Assembly (NCBI GenBank): GCA_000711775.1
Contig: ARYC01017081.1
Location: forward strand, 1-64,000
DNA length: 64,000 bases
Reading direction: 5' to 3'
DNA from: Oxytricha trifallax
Lineage: Eukaryota; Ciliophora; Spirotrichea; Sporadotrichida; Oxytrichidae
The notes under the pieces were generated by a model. That model did not search any database, was not told the DNA's origin, and saw only the letters and a list, made by a program, of their open reading frames with translations. Shown piece after piece: positions 10,795 to 23,600 of the stretch. How positions within the stretch are numbered: position 1 is the first letter of the stretch; each line of letters opens with the position of its first letter. Both the position numbers and the translations under genes were made by a program.

Positions 10795-13089
10795 TCAATA
10801 TCTTCCTCTCGAAGGCACTGCTAGACCATCATAAATACATTGCACATCTGCATTAATTTATTCATAAAATTTACAAAACTTTCTCCATTATTCACCAGTA
10901 AGTGCCAACCCCTCTTTTTCTGGGAAGTGCTTACTCTAATCTTTTTAATATTATAATTATAAATTTTGATAATAGATTTCCTTAATTTTCTTTACTATTT
11001 AAAAGAATTTATAAAAGGCAGTGAAATTCTATAATAGCCTCTAAAATGAATCATAAAGATACCTTTCTATGCCCAAATACCCATTTTTACCATTTTATTT
11101 GCGCTTAGCTCATAAACTACATCATTATTTTCAACATATCTATCGAAATTGTCTTCTCTCTGTTTTTTCAATTGCTCAGGAGGTTTAATTATATTTTATT
11201 GAAATTTACTAATTTGTATAAATTAGGATAATTTTTTTTAAAAAAATAATATCCCTACCTAGCTCAGGTGTTGATTTATTCAATTATTGGGAATCTCCAG
11301 GCCTCTTTAAGTTTTAATCTCCAAAAGTAAAGTCTGTTTAAGTTTAAGATGACTTAATCAGTTTCTAAACAAATCCACCTTCATCGCAACGTATTTAGTT
11401 GTCCTTCTAGATGAAATATATTAATAATAATAATTTAACATTTCAAATTTCCTCCAAATGTTGCAAGTTGATTGACTTATTTAATCTATGCTTAATGAAG
11501 ATTCATCCTTTATTCTTCAATATCTATTTAAGAAAACATACTATATATATATATATATCATTTAGCTCTTAATTTTGCTTTTGCATCTTCAAGAATTCAA
11601 AATGCTCAGTTAAGCTTGTAACATCACAATCACTTTTTCTTTCTTCTTTTAAAGACTCAACATATTTCATTTGCTTAGGAAGATCTGAACTTGAAATTTA
11701 CTTTTTACTGAATTGGGCTGTTTAAGTATAACTTTACTAAAATGTTTTATTTGGAGTATTTTATTTTGGATTTAATGCCAAAAAGTTAGGCGTTTTACGT
11801 TCTTAATTTTAGGCTAATGATTGATCACTTATAGATGTCTTATTTATTTCCTATTATAAAAAGGATTATTGGCTATTTATATTATTCATGGCAGGATAAT
11901 TACTTGACACTTGCTTATTAATTTGTGCTATTTCAAGTTCTTTAAAGCATTAATTTGAATTTATTGCGGAGTTTTATTAATTTAGTCTTGGTTGAGCAGA
12001 GTTTAAAAAATTTGGCAAATTCTATTGCCGTTTAGGACTTTTTATTTAAGAATTCCTGTAACTATCTGCTATTTAATTATAATTGAGGTTAGGATTCAGA
12101 TTTTGGTTTGCTTGTTTAGTCATTTTTGAAATCACATCCTTGGACGCTTCTCTTTTTCTGAATTATGGATTCTGCTCCGTACTCTACATAGTACTTGTCT
12201 CTTCTGAATCTAAAATATTTTGTTATTGTAAGAAGTCATTGTTAATTTCAGCCATTTAATAAACCATATGATTATTGTTGTTACAGTCAGTTTTTAATTA
12301 TCGCTTTATATTCAAAGTATGGGTTTCACTCAAATCAAGAAATGAATTAAAGTTTTCTTTGAGGTAATCTTTGAAAGTAGTCAGGGTCTGATTGAAGTCA
12401 ACTTTCTTTGGATTTATAAAAGGAATAACAAAATTAAAAATTGTTGTACTCTTCTTCGATACCTAAATAAAATTTTTAAGGAAGTTCAGAAATTACTATA
12501 TTTTGAAATATTAAACAGAAAAGATATTTAAAAAATTGAATTAAAATTTTTTAGAGTTTAATTCTATTTTTCATTTATATTTTTGAAAAATAATAGCATC
12601 TTTAATGAACAAAAAAATTTATGATTAAAAGTCTAGGATTTAATGCAATTTTCTTAAAATTGATATATAACTTTTAATTTTTTGTACAAATACCATAATA
12701 AATCAATTATAAAATAGTCCTATATCAAGTTTAAATTATAAATTATATTTTACACTATAAAAATCTCTTCCTTAAACAAAAGAAAATTAAAATATTGATC
12801 CTTAATTTTAGCTTTTAATGAAATAATTTCTAAAGAAAATATGTTGCTTTTCTCCCCAGAACTTATTAAACTTACGCATCTATAATCCCTATATCACACT
12901 CATAAGTTGTTCATTCTAACTTTAAAGATGCTAGTTTTCAAATTCTAACTACTATATCTTTTGATAAATTATATTGCTATCAATTTTATTCTATTGAGTC
13001 TACTATGAAGAGAACGCTTTTTGCTAGTTATTCAAGAGCTGATTCTTGTTTAAGCTTGGCTTATTTTGTTTTTTGTTGACAAATTACAT
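10795..13089 (-). CDS. Coiled-coil protein with C-terminal PC4/SUB1-like domain
   Basis: Start MQFVNKKQNKPSLNKNQLL (ATG 13087-13089). A coiled-coil-like stretch follows (QQLEFENQHLQSQNEQLM), then a long Ser/Gln-rich middle. The C-terminus reads VYELSANKMVKMGIWAQKG and IFMIHFRGY, then an IES join, then FPEKEGLALTGEQWRKF. This matches the PC4 fold pattern, with a REYY-like strand and xPGKKGISLT-EQW. It is paralogous in layout to the gene at 7828. Four IESs in the C-terminal third are resolved (10951, 11190, 11418, 11525); one or more remain around 12490-12840. The gene is divergent from the gene at 13198, with ~108 bp between start codons. Transcription or DNA-binding function is inferred from the domain only. 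Confidence 0.75.
10951..11036 (-). other. IES, 86 bp, pointer TATTA
   Basis: TAATA on + at 10946-10950 and 11032-11036, in the same phase. Removal rebuilds the PC4 domain: FRGYQKDQSKHFPEKEG. Confidence 0.8.
11190..11250 (-). other. IES, 61 bp, pointer ATTA
   Basis: TAAT on + at 11186 and 11247. Removal gives TPELGRDIKPPEQLKKQ. Confidence 0.75.
11418..11448 (-). other. IES, 31 bp, pointer ATTT
   Basis: AAAT on + at 11414 and 11445, in phase. Removal gives ATFGGNFIQKDNQIRC. Confidence 0.75.
11525..11559 (-). other. IES, 35 bp, pointer GATAT
   Basis: ATATC on + at 11520 and 11555, enclosing a TA dinucleotide run. Removal gives QNQELNDIEEQRMNL. Confidence 0.8.
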
Positions 13090-13197
13090 TTCAATATTTA
13101 ATTATAAACTTTTCTTAATGCTTTTTATTTCTAGAAATTGATTCAAAATATGCACAAGATTAAAAATTCACATAATTAATTAAATTGATTAAACTGA

Positions 13198-15801
13198 TGC
13201 AACGAAACCAAGATAATTTCTTTTAATAAGCTTAGAACAGCCAACAATAATCATCTAGAGTTCAGAGAAATCAAAAGTTTAACAATTCGATGTCTGTAAT
13301 AGATGATGATTAAGAAGGAAGCTAAGGTTTGTTTTTCTAAAAAGCACAACCCTCTCAAAATAGATTTGCAGCTCTTAGAAACAGAGATTAGCTAAACAGA
13401 ACTCAAAATGGATTTATGGATAGTGGGAATTGCGGAAATTTGGGGCAAAATTAGAGTTTCTATGATGATGAAGATATTTTTGGGCCGAGCATGCAGTAAA
13501 ACTTTAACATAAAAGATCAAGGCAGGAGTGGAAAGAACAGCAATAATTTCTTTAGTTAACAGGATAACTAAATTTAGAGTTCAAACTTCAACGGAGATGA
13601 AGACTGTCAAAGTTTATCATCAAGCAGTAGTATACAGAAAAAGTCAGTTCAAGTCTTGTGCAATAATAAAGTAGTGACTCTTCAGTAAGCATTACATTTT
13701 ATTTTTTTTACTTAAAATAGGCTTCACAAAGATAGGATCTCATTCCATGACCTCTTCAATGAGTTTGTTTTGGACAACTAACAATTTAATCATTAAAAAA
13801 CTCAGAGCTATAAGCAATTTCAGTTTTTTATAAGAAAAGATAATGGAGATATTATTATCTTGAAGTAGCATTTAATGTCTAAAGATTTCACTTTGCAGAT
13901 TTTTCAAGATAATTAACAAATATAAATTGAGATAAAGACTCTTCAGAGTATTTTGGATGATAAGAACGATTTCACTTTTGCAGACGAGTAAGATGACTAA
14001 TCTAGGATATTTGATGAAAACTCAATCAAACTAGATTTAGATCAAGATGACGAATCAATTATGTGCGATGTCATTAAATATTTAACTCAAAATTAAGATT
14101 CCTATGAGTTCTTTAGAAACAATCTTCAGATCTAACTTCCTGTCATAAATGAAAATAACATATTGACAAAGCCACTGGAAGAAGTATAGAAATTCAATGA
14201 GCACATAAGTAGTCTAGTCAAATTTGAACATAAAGGTTTAAAAGTTTGTGATGTTCTTATTTTTTGCCTAATTCACACAAATTTAATTGATGTTGCTGAA
14301 CAGATCACTCTCAAATTAGAACTTTTTAAGAGTTTAAATTCAGACTTTATAATTTCAACTCTACAAGCTACTTAACAAACTTAACTTTGCTAAGTATTAA
14401 GTGGTCTTAAACTCTTGATTATTGTAACAAACAGTTACTCCTAAGACTTACTAAATGCTAACATAGTTTAAGTTCTTAAAACAATTTACAATTTTTTGAA
14501 GCATGCTTAGATAGAATCTTTTGACTCAAATTAAGGCTCACAATTTAGATCAATCTTGTCATATTTTGTGAAAATATTGATTGCTTGTCCAGAAACAGAA
14601 AAGTTAAAGTGCTTTGAAGAACTTAATATGGTTTAAAGATTGAGAATTGTCTCCTTAATGATTGATATTTATCAGCAATTTTCCTAGAACTATAAATTTC
14701 TAGATGTTGCTTATAAAAGTGATATTCTCGATTAGGTTTTGCAAGTCTTGACTCTTATAATTAAAATATTTTTAAAATTATTTTTATTATTGCTTTAAGT
14801 TCTTTATGGTAATGCAGGATAATCCAGACCATCATGTTTTTTAAGAGGATTAAGAAATGATAAAAATTCTTGATCATATCGGTGAGGTTTAGTTTTAATA
14901 ATTTATCATTATCATTATTATTTATTTAAGGTCGTAAAGAATTCTCTTTCAAACAACTACTTTATACCTGCATAGCAGAAACTGTACAACTTAGGATCTG
15001 AGTTAAAATTGCTTGTTTTGTCAAAATTTCTCAAGTAAATCTAATTTTTAAAAATAAACTTCCTTAAATAAATAAAGTAGATTTTATTTCTACCTGGAAA
15101 CTAGCAAGGAAACTTTCACAGAAAGATTGTAAGAACTTCTTTTGGTAAAATACCCTCTGAAAGATGAAATCTATAGAGATATTTTCTATGAAACTGTTTG
15201 CGAATTCATGCATACCCATTATGATAGTATCGGAGATATCATAAATTAGACAATTTATTATCACTTGAAGTGTATGAACAGTCAAGTACAGAACTTACAA
15301 GTGTTTTAAGCAAGCTCTTAAATACTTCACTCTCTTGAGCCAGATTTCAACTATCACAATTATTTGAGATTCAGTTTGCATTTTGTAGCTGTGCATTAGA
15401 AAACCAGAGTATTGCACATCTATGGAAATTTGAGACTAAACCCTGATAAGAAAATTTATCTAGGCGACTTGCTTGATTTATGCAAATCAGTGGATGATAA
15501 AATAGGAGAAATTATAGATAGCCTTAGAGTGAGAGTGAAGTATGGTAAAAGTATTTATGAAGATTTAACTTTTGACAAAAATGGGTGGTCCATCCCAATC
15601 TTTCAACCTCAAGAACTCCTGATTTTATTCGTTGAAGTTTAAAGTCAAATTGCTCAGCATATTTAGATAAAGAAAGTTAAGTAGGCTAACTATATGATTG
15701 ATGAAGAGTATGAAATGTTTAAAGAATCTCAGCAGATAAACGTGGGATTTAATAAATAGATTGGTTTGAAGTAACTTTTAAGTATTTTAGATAAAGTGTG
15801 A
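13198..15801 (+). CDS. Unknown protein, Gln-rich N-terminus
   Basis: Start MQRNQDNFFQQAQNSQQQ. After about 160 Gln/Asn/Ser-rich residues the sequence becomes globular and helical (for example LKVCDVLIFCLIHTNLIDVA and YETVCEFMHTHYDSIGDII) to the end LLSILDKV and TGA at 15799. A 36-bp intron at 13685-13720 (GTAAGC...AATAG) is clean. IESs sit at 14746-14800 and 15036-15072, and an intron/IES at 14887-14930. Length is about 815 residues. The hydrophobic periodicity suggests an alpha-helical repeat fold, but I recognise no family. The gene is convergent with bL33m, with 66 bp between them. Confidence 0.8.
14746..14800 (+). other. IES, 55 bp, pointer TCTT
   Basis: TCTT at 14746-14749 and 14801-14804, in the same codon phase. 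Removal gives LDQVLQVFMVMQDNPDHH. Confidence 0.75.
14887..14930 (+). other. 44-bp intron or IES
   Basis: GTTTAG...TTTAAG with flanking direct repeat AGGT. Both readings join HIGE to VVKNSLSNNY. Confidence 0.75.
15036..15072 (+). other. Probable IES, 37 bp, pointer TAAA
   Basis: In-phase TAAA at 15036 and 15073. Removal joins LSKFLK to QSRFYFYLETSKE. Confidence 0.6.
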
Positions 15802-15867
15802 GTGAAGAGTATAAATAAAGTATGAAAATATGTAAAATTTAATTTTAAAGCTAAAAGTTAACATATA

Positions 15868-16168
15868 TCACTTCTTAAGTTTCTGCTCTGTAAACAATAC
15901 GTAAACCAAACTTTATTTTAATAAAGATTACTTTTATATTTATATCTTAGTTTATCTGTTGACAATTGGGTCGTATTTTCTTAAGACCATCTTCCTGGCA
16001 GCATGTCTTATATTTTTCTCTCCTATTTGTAAAATAAACTAAAACTTGATATTTACCAATGTAATTGAAGCCAGAAGCTGCGCTGCTCACCAACTTAAAA
16101 AGCATCTGTGCCTATTATAAGTTATTAGTTAAAAAATATATTATGGTTACCTTCTTCTTTTTAGCCAT
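15868..16168 (-). CDS. MRPL33: Mitochondrial ribosomal protein bL33m
   Basis: A small protein starting MAKKKKAQMLFKLVSSAASG, then FNYIGEKNIRHAARK and MVLRKYDPIVNRQ, ending VLFTEQKLKK. It matches bL33m along its length (K-x-I/M-L-x-x-LVS-x-A-G-x-G, then L-x-x-YDP-V-x-R). It is a component of the mitochondrial large ribosomal subunit near the tRNA exit site. Two GT-AG introns are clear: 16112-16150 (39 bp, right after MAKKKK) and 16023-16056 (34 bp). A 39-bp IES at 15917-15955 lies just before the C-terminal ten residues. Eukaryotic mitochondrial L33 lacks the zinc cysteines of many bacterial forms, as here. Confidence 0.9.
15917..15955 (-). other. IES, 39 bp, pointer ATAAA
   Basis: TTTAT on + at 15912-15916 and 15951-15955, in phase. 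Removal gives DPIVNRQSLVYVLFTEQ, the expected bL33m C-terminus. Confidence 0.8.
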
Positions 16169-16313
16169 TTTATCTAGTGGTAGAAATTAATTATATTTTA
16201 TAATCTCAATCCCTAATTTGCTAAATAGCATTGAACTTCCTTAAGAAAGAATTAAATTGAATAAGTGGTTAATGTTGTAAATTTTTAAATCAAGAAAATT
16301 TTGTTAAGTATTT

Positions 16314-19300
16314 TCATAGTTATTTCTGAGGGTTTACAAAAACAGTGGGGACTCTAGGAATATTAATCCCTCCCATACTGTCTTTACGAACTACTTCTAA
16401 ATCTTCATTTGAATTAAAGTAATAGCTTCTCGTATTGTTATCTTAGGAATTAAAGCCCAAATAAAATTTTAATAATTATCTAATCATTTATAAAATTACC
16501 ATGGTAAAATTATATTAAATTTCAATCCAATTTTAATTTAATTTTATATTATATAATTATTATGTTTATAAATTCAGCGCATCTCTTATCTTATCATCTA
16601 TTTAGTTCTATTCTTCTTAATTTTATTGCATATTTGAATCATAAGTATCATTGAAATGTTAATTCTCTTAATCTTTCACCAATAGCTAAACCCCTCCCCC
16701 TTAAATACTCTGAAAATCTATTTCGTTCTCATCTGTGTTTCTGATTTATTCAGTCTCATTGCTAATTTGGTTTTGGATCAATAATTATGAGAGTGGTTGA
16801 GATTAATGTTGATAGTTATTACCATTATGACCAATCAATGAGAAGTTGGCTGAAGATTAAATATTATTCTAGGTGTTTTTTATTATCTAATTTTGGAGCA
16901 TGTAGCTCTAATCATAGTTAGTGGTGGCTAGCCCTTGATTGTTTTAATGCATAGCATTTTACCCAAGTCTTTGGTTTTAAATCACATTAAAATTACTCTT
17001 CAATCTACCGTTTTAATTTGATTAGACTCGGTTACTAGAAAGCTTCTATTAAACTTATTGATAGTTTGTATTATAATTACTTGCTATGCTTGATTAAGCA
17101 CTTGAAGTTATGTTCAGTTGGTTGCTGTAGTAATTATTGATTGAAAAATATATAAAATTTACATTAAAATATTATCAATTGATATTTCAAAGATATTATT
17201 AAATTATAAACTATAGAAATTAGCTCTTAAATTAAAATTAATAATGATATATGTTTAATATGCTTTTTTTACTAATAAATTTACTTTATTTCACAATATT
17301 TTAATTTAAATTTTTAGGGGAGTTAGCTTAAGTTAAATTTCTCCTCTGCTTATTATTGAAAGATGCCTATCTGATTCTTGAATTCATAAATAAATTTTGC
17401 TTTTTATAACGATTATTAACATTTCTATCCAATTGCTAGCTTAAATTTATTTAGCTTTATTAATTCAATGTTAATGAGTTATTAGCAGTACTTTAAGCAA
17501 AGGTATTTTATAATGTATTTTTCTAAGTTATGTGAAATTAAGAATTATTAAGAGTATTTTTTGAAAGTGTTGATGTATTCATATTGAAATTGTTTTGCTT
17601 ATTATGCATGAATTAATTTAGCCTTTATTAGTATTATGGCACACTGTTAATTAAGGATTCTAGAAGATAAAGGTCTGTCTATATTCCCATATCCTAGGTT
17701 TCAGGTTAGATATTGAATTACTGATTAGTATCAGGATTTATATTTGCATATTGAAATTGATTGAAATCATTCATTGGCTGTTCTGTTATGTAAATAGAGC
17801 TTAGATTTGGAGCTGAAACTTAACTATAGAGCTGCTACTCATTTTAAAGCTTTCTCTTTTACGATTGCTATAACTCCCATTTTTATATGGCCTGTTTATA
17901 TTGCTTGTCTTGCTCTAGGCTGAAATAATCTATCAACTGATTTAAGTTTACTTGCTAAACACTATTGTATCCAGTGGGATTTTATAGTGGCGTCTCTCCT
18001 CTGATAAGAATGTCATTTTGCATTAGGTGAAAGATTTCTCTGATTTTATCCTGATTTTTTTAATCTTAAATGTTTAATTGATTTTTTGATTGCAAAAGCT
18101 TTATCCATTCCAACTGTCTAGCTTAGTCAAAGTGTGTTTGTAGCTCTTTTGATTTTTTATTCTTTTCTGCAACATTATCCCAGAGTCTTTTGTAAACTTA
18201 AGGCAACTTGATAAATTAAATATTTACTTATAATTATAACTTATCATCTGATTGCTTTGGTAAGCTCATTAGATTATGTTTCCTAATCTCCCTATTTTAT
18301 ATGTAGTTCATAGCCTTCTTAAGAACTTCTTCATTCATAGTTGGGACATTCAGGTCTCCCAATTATTGAAAATAGATGTCTGAATTATTCAAAGAAACCT
18401 CATCTAAATGGTCTTCTAAATCTTAATTTCTTTAGAATTTTCTTGTCAAGGATTTATTTTAAAATCCAGACATGAATGCAGCTGAACTGTGACGCTAATG
18501 AGCAGGTCTGGTGCCTTTTGTTGTACTATTTATTGAAGATTATTTTAAGTTTTTGTTAAGAGAGTCTTATTTATTTGTTAAGATACTTGATTTTGATTTG
18601 CTTGCTTTATAATTATCTTCATCATTGTTTGAAGGATTCTCAAAAGAGTCATTTAGTTACGGTTCTCCAAGTGGTATCCTAATGGACTCTGATCTTTTAT
18701 TTTCTTTCTTTCCACCAACTTTTTCAATATTTAATTATAAAATAATTTTCAATTGAAACATCCTCTAATCTATCTTAATCAATCCACGTTCCTTAATTTT
18801 CAGTTTAAATTCCAACACTTTCAAATTTTATGCTTGGTAATGATTTTATTGATTCTTAACGTTATTCATTCATTCCCTCAACTCCCTCTTCATCAAGCTA
18901 TTACTAGAAATGTGATTCTTTATACTGAGTTTTGACTGAATAAATATCAATCAAATCGAAGGTATCAGTTGCTACGTTAACCATAGAAGAAGCATAAATA
19001 TCATTCATTGCACTTTACCTATCATCTATCATATTTTTCATCGTTTTTTAGGCATATACTTTGCTGTTAAACTTTGCACTAGTCGCCAGACTACCCATAT
19101 TAACCACAGGAGTGTTCAAAGAATTAATTAAAGCTTCAAAATCTCCACTTTCTTTAAGATTACTCTACAATACTTGTTATTATTACTGTTGTTGCTATAG
19201 AGCTTAAGCCAACTTTTTCTCTAATTCCTTTTTGTCTGCTTCATAACTTCCAACTAGCTCCTCTAAAGTTGTGTATTGGCGTTTTCCCTATTCTATTGAA

Positions 19301-20392
19301 TCTTCTAGACCTCTCATCTCCAAACTTAGCTCTTCCATTTTCCTTTATAGAGCTACATTACCATCACTACTTTTTACAAGTTCCTCGAGGAGAAGATCAA
19401 TTTTATCTTCTTTTTGTTAGATTTAGTATTTCAAAGTTTCCATGCCCTCACTAAGCTGTAGTTTTTCTGATTCGACAGTTTTGACTTGTTACTGTAAAAC
19501 TTCACATTTTTCTGCATATTTCACTATTTAAGAATCCATAATTCTTTTTAAAGTATCTTAGATACTTTCATTAACATCGCCATTACCATTTTTCAACTTG
19601 AATAAGGCATTAATAAATCTCCATTTCATCATGGCCATGTTCAAGAACAACTAATTGTATCTCTGAATATCATCCTTTGCAGACTCTTCAAGTTTTATAA
19701 CCCATGATTCCCTCTCAATCTAGAATTTTTCTTCTTTAATCCTTAAATTGTCAAAGAATCTTCGTTCAGCTTTCTCATAAGACTCAAATCGAGCTCTGTC
19801 TAAATCTAAAATCTTTTGTTCCTTCATTTTTTCAATTTCCTCAGTTTTGTAAGAAATTTGAAGCCTCAAATAGTTTATTTCTTTTTAAAGTTTATCCTTA
19901 GCGTCTTGAATTTGGAATTTACTCTCATCTGTGATTTTTTAAACTTAAGTTACAATTTCTTTTTCTGTAATTTAGTTTATGATCTCAGCAAATTCTTCTT
20001 CGGCTATTTTCTCTAAAGTTCTTTTTTGTAAAATAGATTTAATAATTCTGATATAACAAATATAAAGAATCTTTTATTTTGTTATCAATAAATTCAATGT
20101 ATTATATGTAATATCAAGCATTATCAGAAAAAGAGTAGTATATGTTTTGCTGACCACCAAGAGCAGTTGAGGATGTTGCAGCAGATCGGTTAGTTTGACT
20201 CTATGCAAAATATTTCTCATCAATCTTTATCAAATCACTCTGATCCTAATTCAATCTTAAATCATTTCTACTAGACTGCAATTGCATTAGTCTATCTTAA
20301 ACTCTGTTAGTATTTTGATCTCTGAAAGATTGTTAGGAAATATTATTATCAAAACTTTGTTAGGATTTAAGATCTCTGTTGGCTTACTCCAT
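16314..20392 (-). CDS. Large coiled-coil, Gln/Asn-rich protein
   Basis: Start MEQANRDLKSQQSFDNN (ATG 20390-20392). Residues after ~90 form a long coiled coil (EFAEIINQITEKEIVTQVQK through KYQIQQKEDKIDLLLEELV). A middle region has scattered charged helices. The last ~450 residues are Gln/Asn/Ser-rich and end VPTVFVNPQKQL at TGA 16314. A 25-bp IES is resolved at 18729-18753. Others lie near 20036-20135 (pointer probably TCT), 17150-17330 and 16440-16560. Length is roughly 1,250 residues. Composition suits a cytoskeletal or basal-body scaffold, but no family is recognised. Confidence 0.75.
18729..18753 (-). other. Very short IES, 25 bp, pointer ATTGAAAA
   Basis: The direct repeat TTTTCAAT (+ strand) lies at 18721-18728 and 18746-18753. 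Removal of 25 bp gives LEDVSIEKVGGKKENK and skips an in-frame TGA. Confidence 0.85.
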
Positions 20393-20648
20393 TTAAAGAT
20401 GGTATTAATACTAATACAAAATAAATATAGAAAATTAATAAATAAATTATTCCCTCCAGTTAAATCTATTTTATTTACCGATTTCACAAAAAATAATAAA
20501 TTCAAAATGAAATGAATCCTATATTATAATACATAAAAATTTTTCTATTTAAATTTATTCAATATTTATTCCGAACAAATATCAATTTTAGACTAAAAAG
20601 CATTATCAGTTGAAAAACATAAGCAATTAATTATATATTTTTTCACAA

Positions 20649-23600
20649 TCACTTCCTCTCTTAATGATATTACTATTTTTACAGGTCACTTTAATGTTTG
20701 ATTTCCATAAGCTTTTTCATTGAATCAATTTAGTGATCTTTCATTTCAATGTCTCTTCTCAAGTAACTAATTTTCTAGTTGTACATCTTCTCTCTTTCTT
20801 CATTTTAATCTTAAAGCTCATTTATGCATTTATAAAATCAAAATATTACTTATATTTTTGTATAAATCTGATAGTTTTTTAGATTTCTAAAGTTTTGTGT
20901 TTTCTTGTTCCATAATCTCAACTTGCTTTGAATTTATTAAATCAACCTACTTTTTCATCTTTTCCATGCTCTCGTATTACTTTAAATTTTCTTCTTCCGT
21001 TTTCTTGACTTTGGAAGTATAAATATCTAATTAGTCTTGTTAAGATTTAACTTTTAACTCGAGTCTATTGTTTTAGTTTTAGATATCGAAGAAGTAAGAC
21101 TTTAGTGACTCAAAAACTCGCATGATTGGAGATTGTTTAACGAGATAAGATTAGTCGCTTTGATTGTGGTAACTTGATAGAGTCAAAGTATTTTATTTTG
21201 TCTATTTCAGCAAGGCCATGATGTTTGAAATAATTAGTAGAATTATATTGTTTTGCATAAAAGTTATTAATGCAAAATGAACAATATCAAACTTTATATT
21301 GATCGTTGCAATTATGATAAAGTTAAAAAAAATTATCAAAGTAAAGCTATTTAATGAGGAAAATATAAGGGAATTTATAAAATTACTTTTTTTTCTAATT
21401 CCATAATCTTATCTATTAATAATAGCAGTTTCCCAGAAGTCTTTGTTGTTAACATAATTATCCATGACTCTAGTAAAAATTAATCCATTTTAATCTTTTA
21501 TTTTCATCATTTTCTTAATTCTGTTAATAAATATAACAGAGTGAGCTACTTTCTTAAGCTGCATAAATCTCTATCTAAAATTGGAGGATTTTTAAGTTTA
21601 TGACTCAGGTAATAATGATATTATTTTATCTTAGATTTTCTATAATTATTGCCTATCTAAGTTATGAACTTATTTTTGCAACTATAAACTATATATTTTA
21701 TCAAATGCTTGAGTAATTAGACTTTGGTATAGTTCTACTTTCTAGTTAAACTCTAAATTTATTTTCTCTAATTTTCTGATTTTTGTCTCAACTTTAATTT
21801 CAAATTTTTGTTTTTCATTTTTAAGCTAACTCAGCTCTTCCCTTAATTTTCTGGTTTCCTAATGAGCTGAATCTAAAATTTTAGACTAATCATTGGTAAT
21901 CTTTAATTTCTACTCTTCTCCTTTGCTAAGTTAAATTACCAGCTTTTATCTTTATTCTTATACTTCTTTTTGTAAGGCTTCAATCTACAGCTTATTTTGC
22001 ATATCTTACTTTGACAAATACTAAACGTGCTTTGTTACAAATTAAATAATTTCCTCGAGAGAATTTTATTAGTTCTATATGTCAGATTTTGGAGGTTGAG
22101 ATTTACGGTTTATAATCACATCTATTTAATGTTTGATATTAAGTAACTAATTTATTGTAGAGATCTTATACTTCTCAAGCTCTTTATCTTAGCATACTTA
22201 TGATTGAATATCTTATCTCAAGCTCCTAATTGTGTCTTCTTAACTTCTTATCTTATCTAATTATTCAACTATAACCTCTTGATTTTTATCAATAATTTGC
22301 TACAAAAAATGCTATTAATCCTTCTATCCTTAAAGTTTTTCATCAATAATCTTGATATGCTAAGAATCTTGTCTTGATTTTTACTACAGTTCGTTAATTT
22401 TTTCATCAATTTAAGTAAGAGTTTTCTTTAGTTAAATGGCAGGTCATCTATAAGAGTGTTCTCTTCATCTATTTGTAATCCAAGTTTTACTTAAATAAAT
22501 TTGACATCCTCTATTAACTTTTACTAGTCTCCTGATTAAGCCATACTTTGAAATAATTAACTTCTTACTTCCTCTTAAAGCTTATTTAAATTTTCTTTAA
22601 GCCTTAAATTTTCTTTAATTAGTTCGTAATTCCTATGTTCCTAATCCACTAATGTTTTCTTAAGTTAAATTTATTGATGCTATTGTTATTCGCTAACATA
22701 ATTACTATTAAAAGTTTAAACTCTGCTGTTATACTCTGATGGTAACATATTGTGAAACTAGGAAAGCGAGAGATTTTTTTACTTTTCCTCCTCGATCTAG
22801 TTCTAAACACTCTCCAAAGTGTCTTTCATAAAAGAAAGTTACTCTCTTAGTTCTGGCATAATTTAAAGCTCAATTTAAGACTTTTAGAATTTCTTGTTGA
22901 TTTCCTTATGTTAATTCTCCCATTCTTAAATTTCATTGAGCAACTTTTATATGTTAAGTTCATGCTCTTTTATCTATAGCTCTTGCTCTTAAACTTTTTC
23001 GATTGCTTAGAGTCTATAATCTCTCTCTATACTCAATTCTTCCTGTAACTATCTCTTTTCTGAAACCAAAGATGAAACTCTAGCTTTAAGTTTTGTAATA
23101 TTTTCATCCATCGTAATTCTAGTTTTTGAATTGCTATGATTAAGATGCTTGTTATTCAGTAATTTTTATTATTGTAGGAATACATTTGATTTGGGAAATT
23201 AAATTAAAAATAAATAAATATTAATCTAAATTATTGGCAGTTAACTTTCTGGAAACCCTAGACAATATGGTACTTGTTCGATAGAGAATTCAAAATTAGC
23301 TGGACTTTACTATTGGCGGTACCCCTCTATCTCATCCCTGGAGCGAGATAACTCGACTTTAATTTTGAGTAATTTGTTTAGTTGATTTTTATGTCATAAT
23401 TAAAGTCGAGTTATCTCGCTCCAGGGATGAGATAGAGGGGTACCGCCAATAGTAAAGTCCAGTTAATTTTGAATTATCTATCAAAAAAGTACCATATTGT
23501 CTAGGTTTCCAGAAAGTTAACTGCCAATAATATAGATTAATATTTATTTATTTATAATTAAATTTCCCAAATCGAATGTATTCCTACAATATTGGTTAAT

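Noticed and set aside
11550-11562. Short AT dinucleotide run as a microsatellite
   Set aside because: It lies within a resolved 35-bp IES and is too short to be a separate feature.
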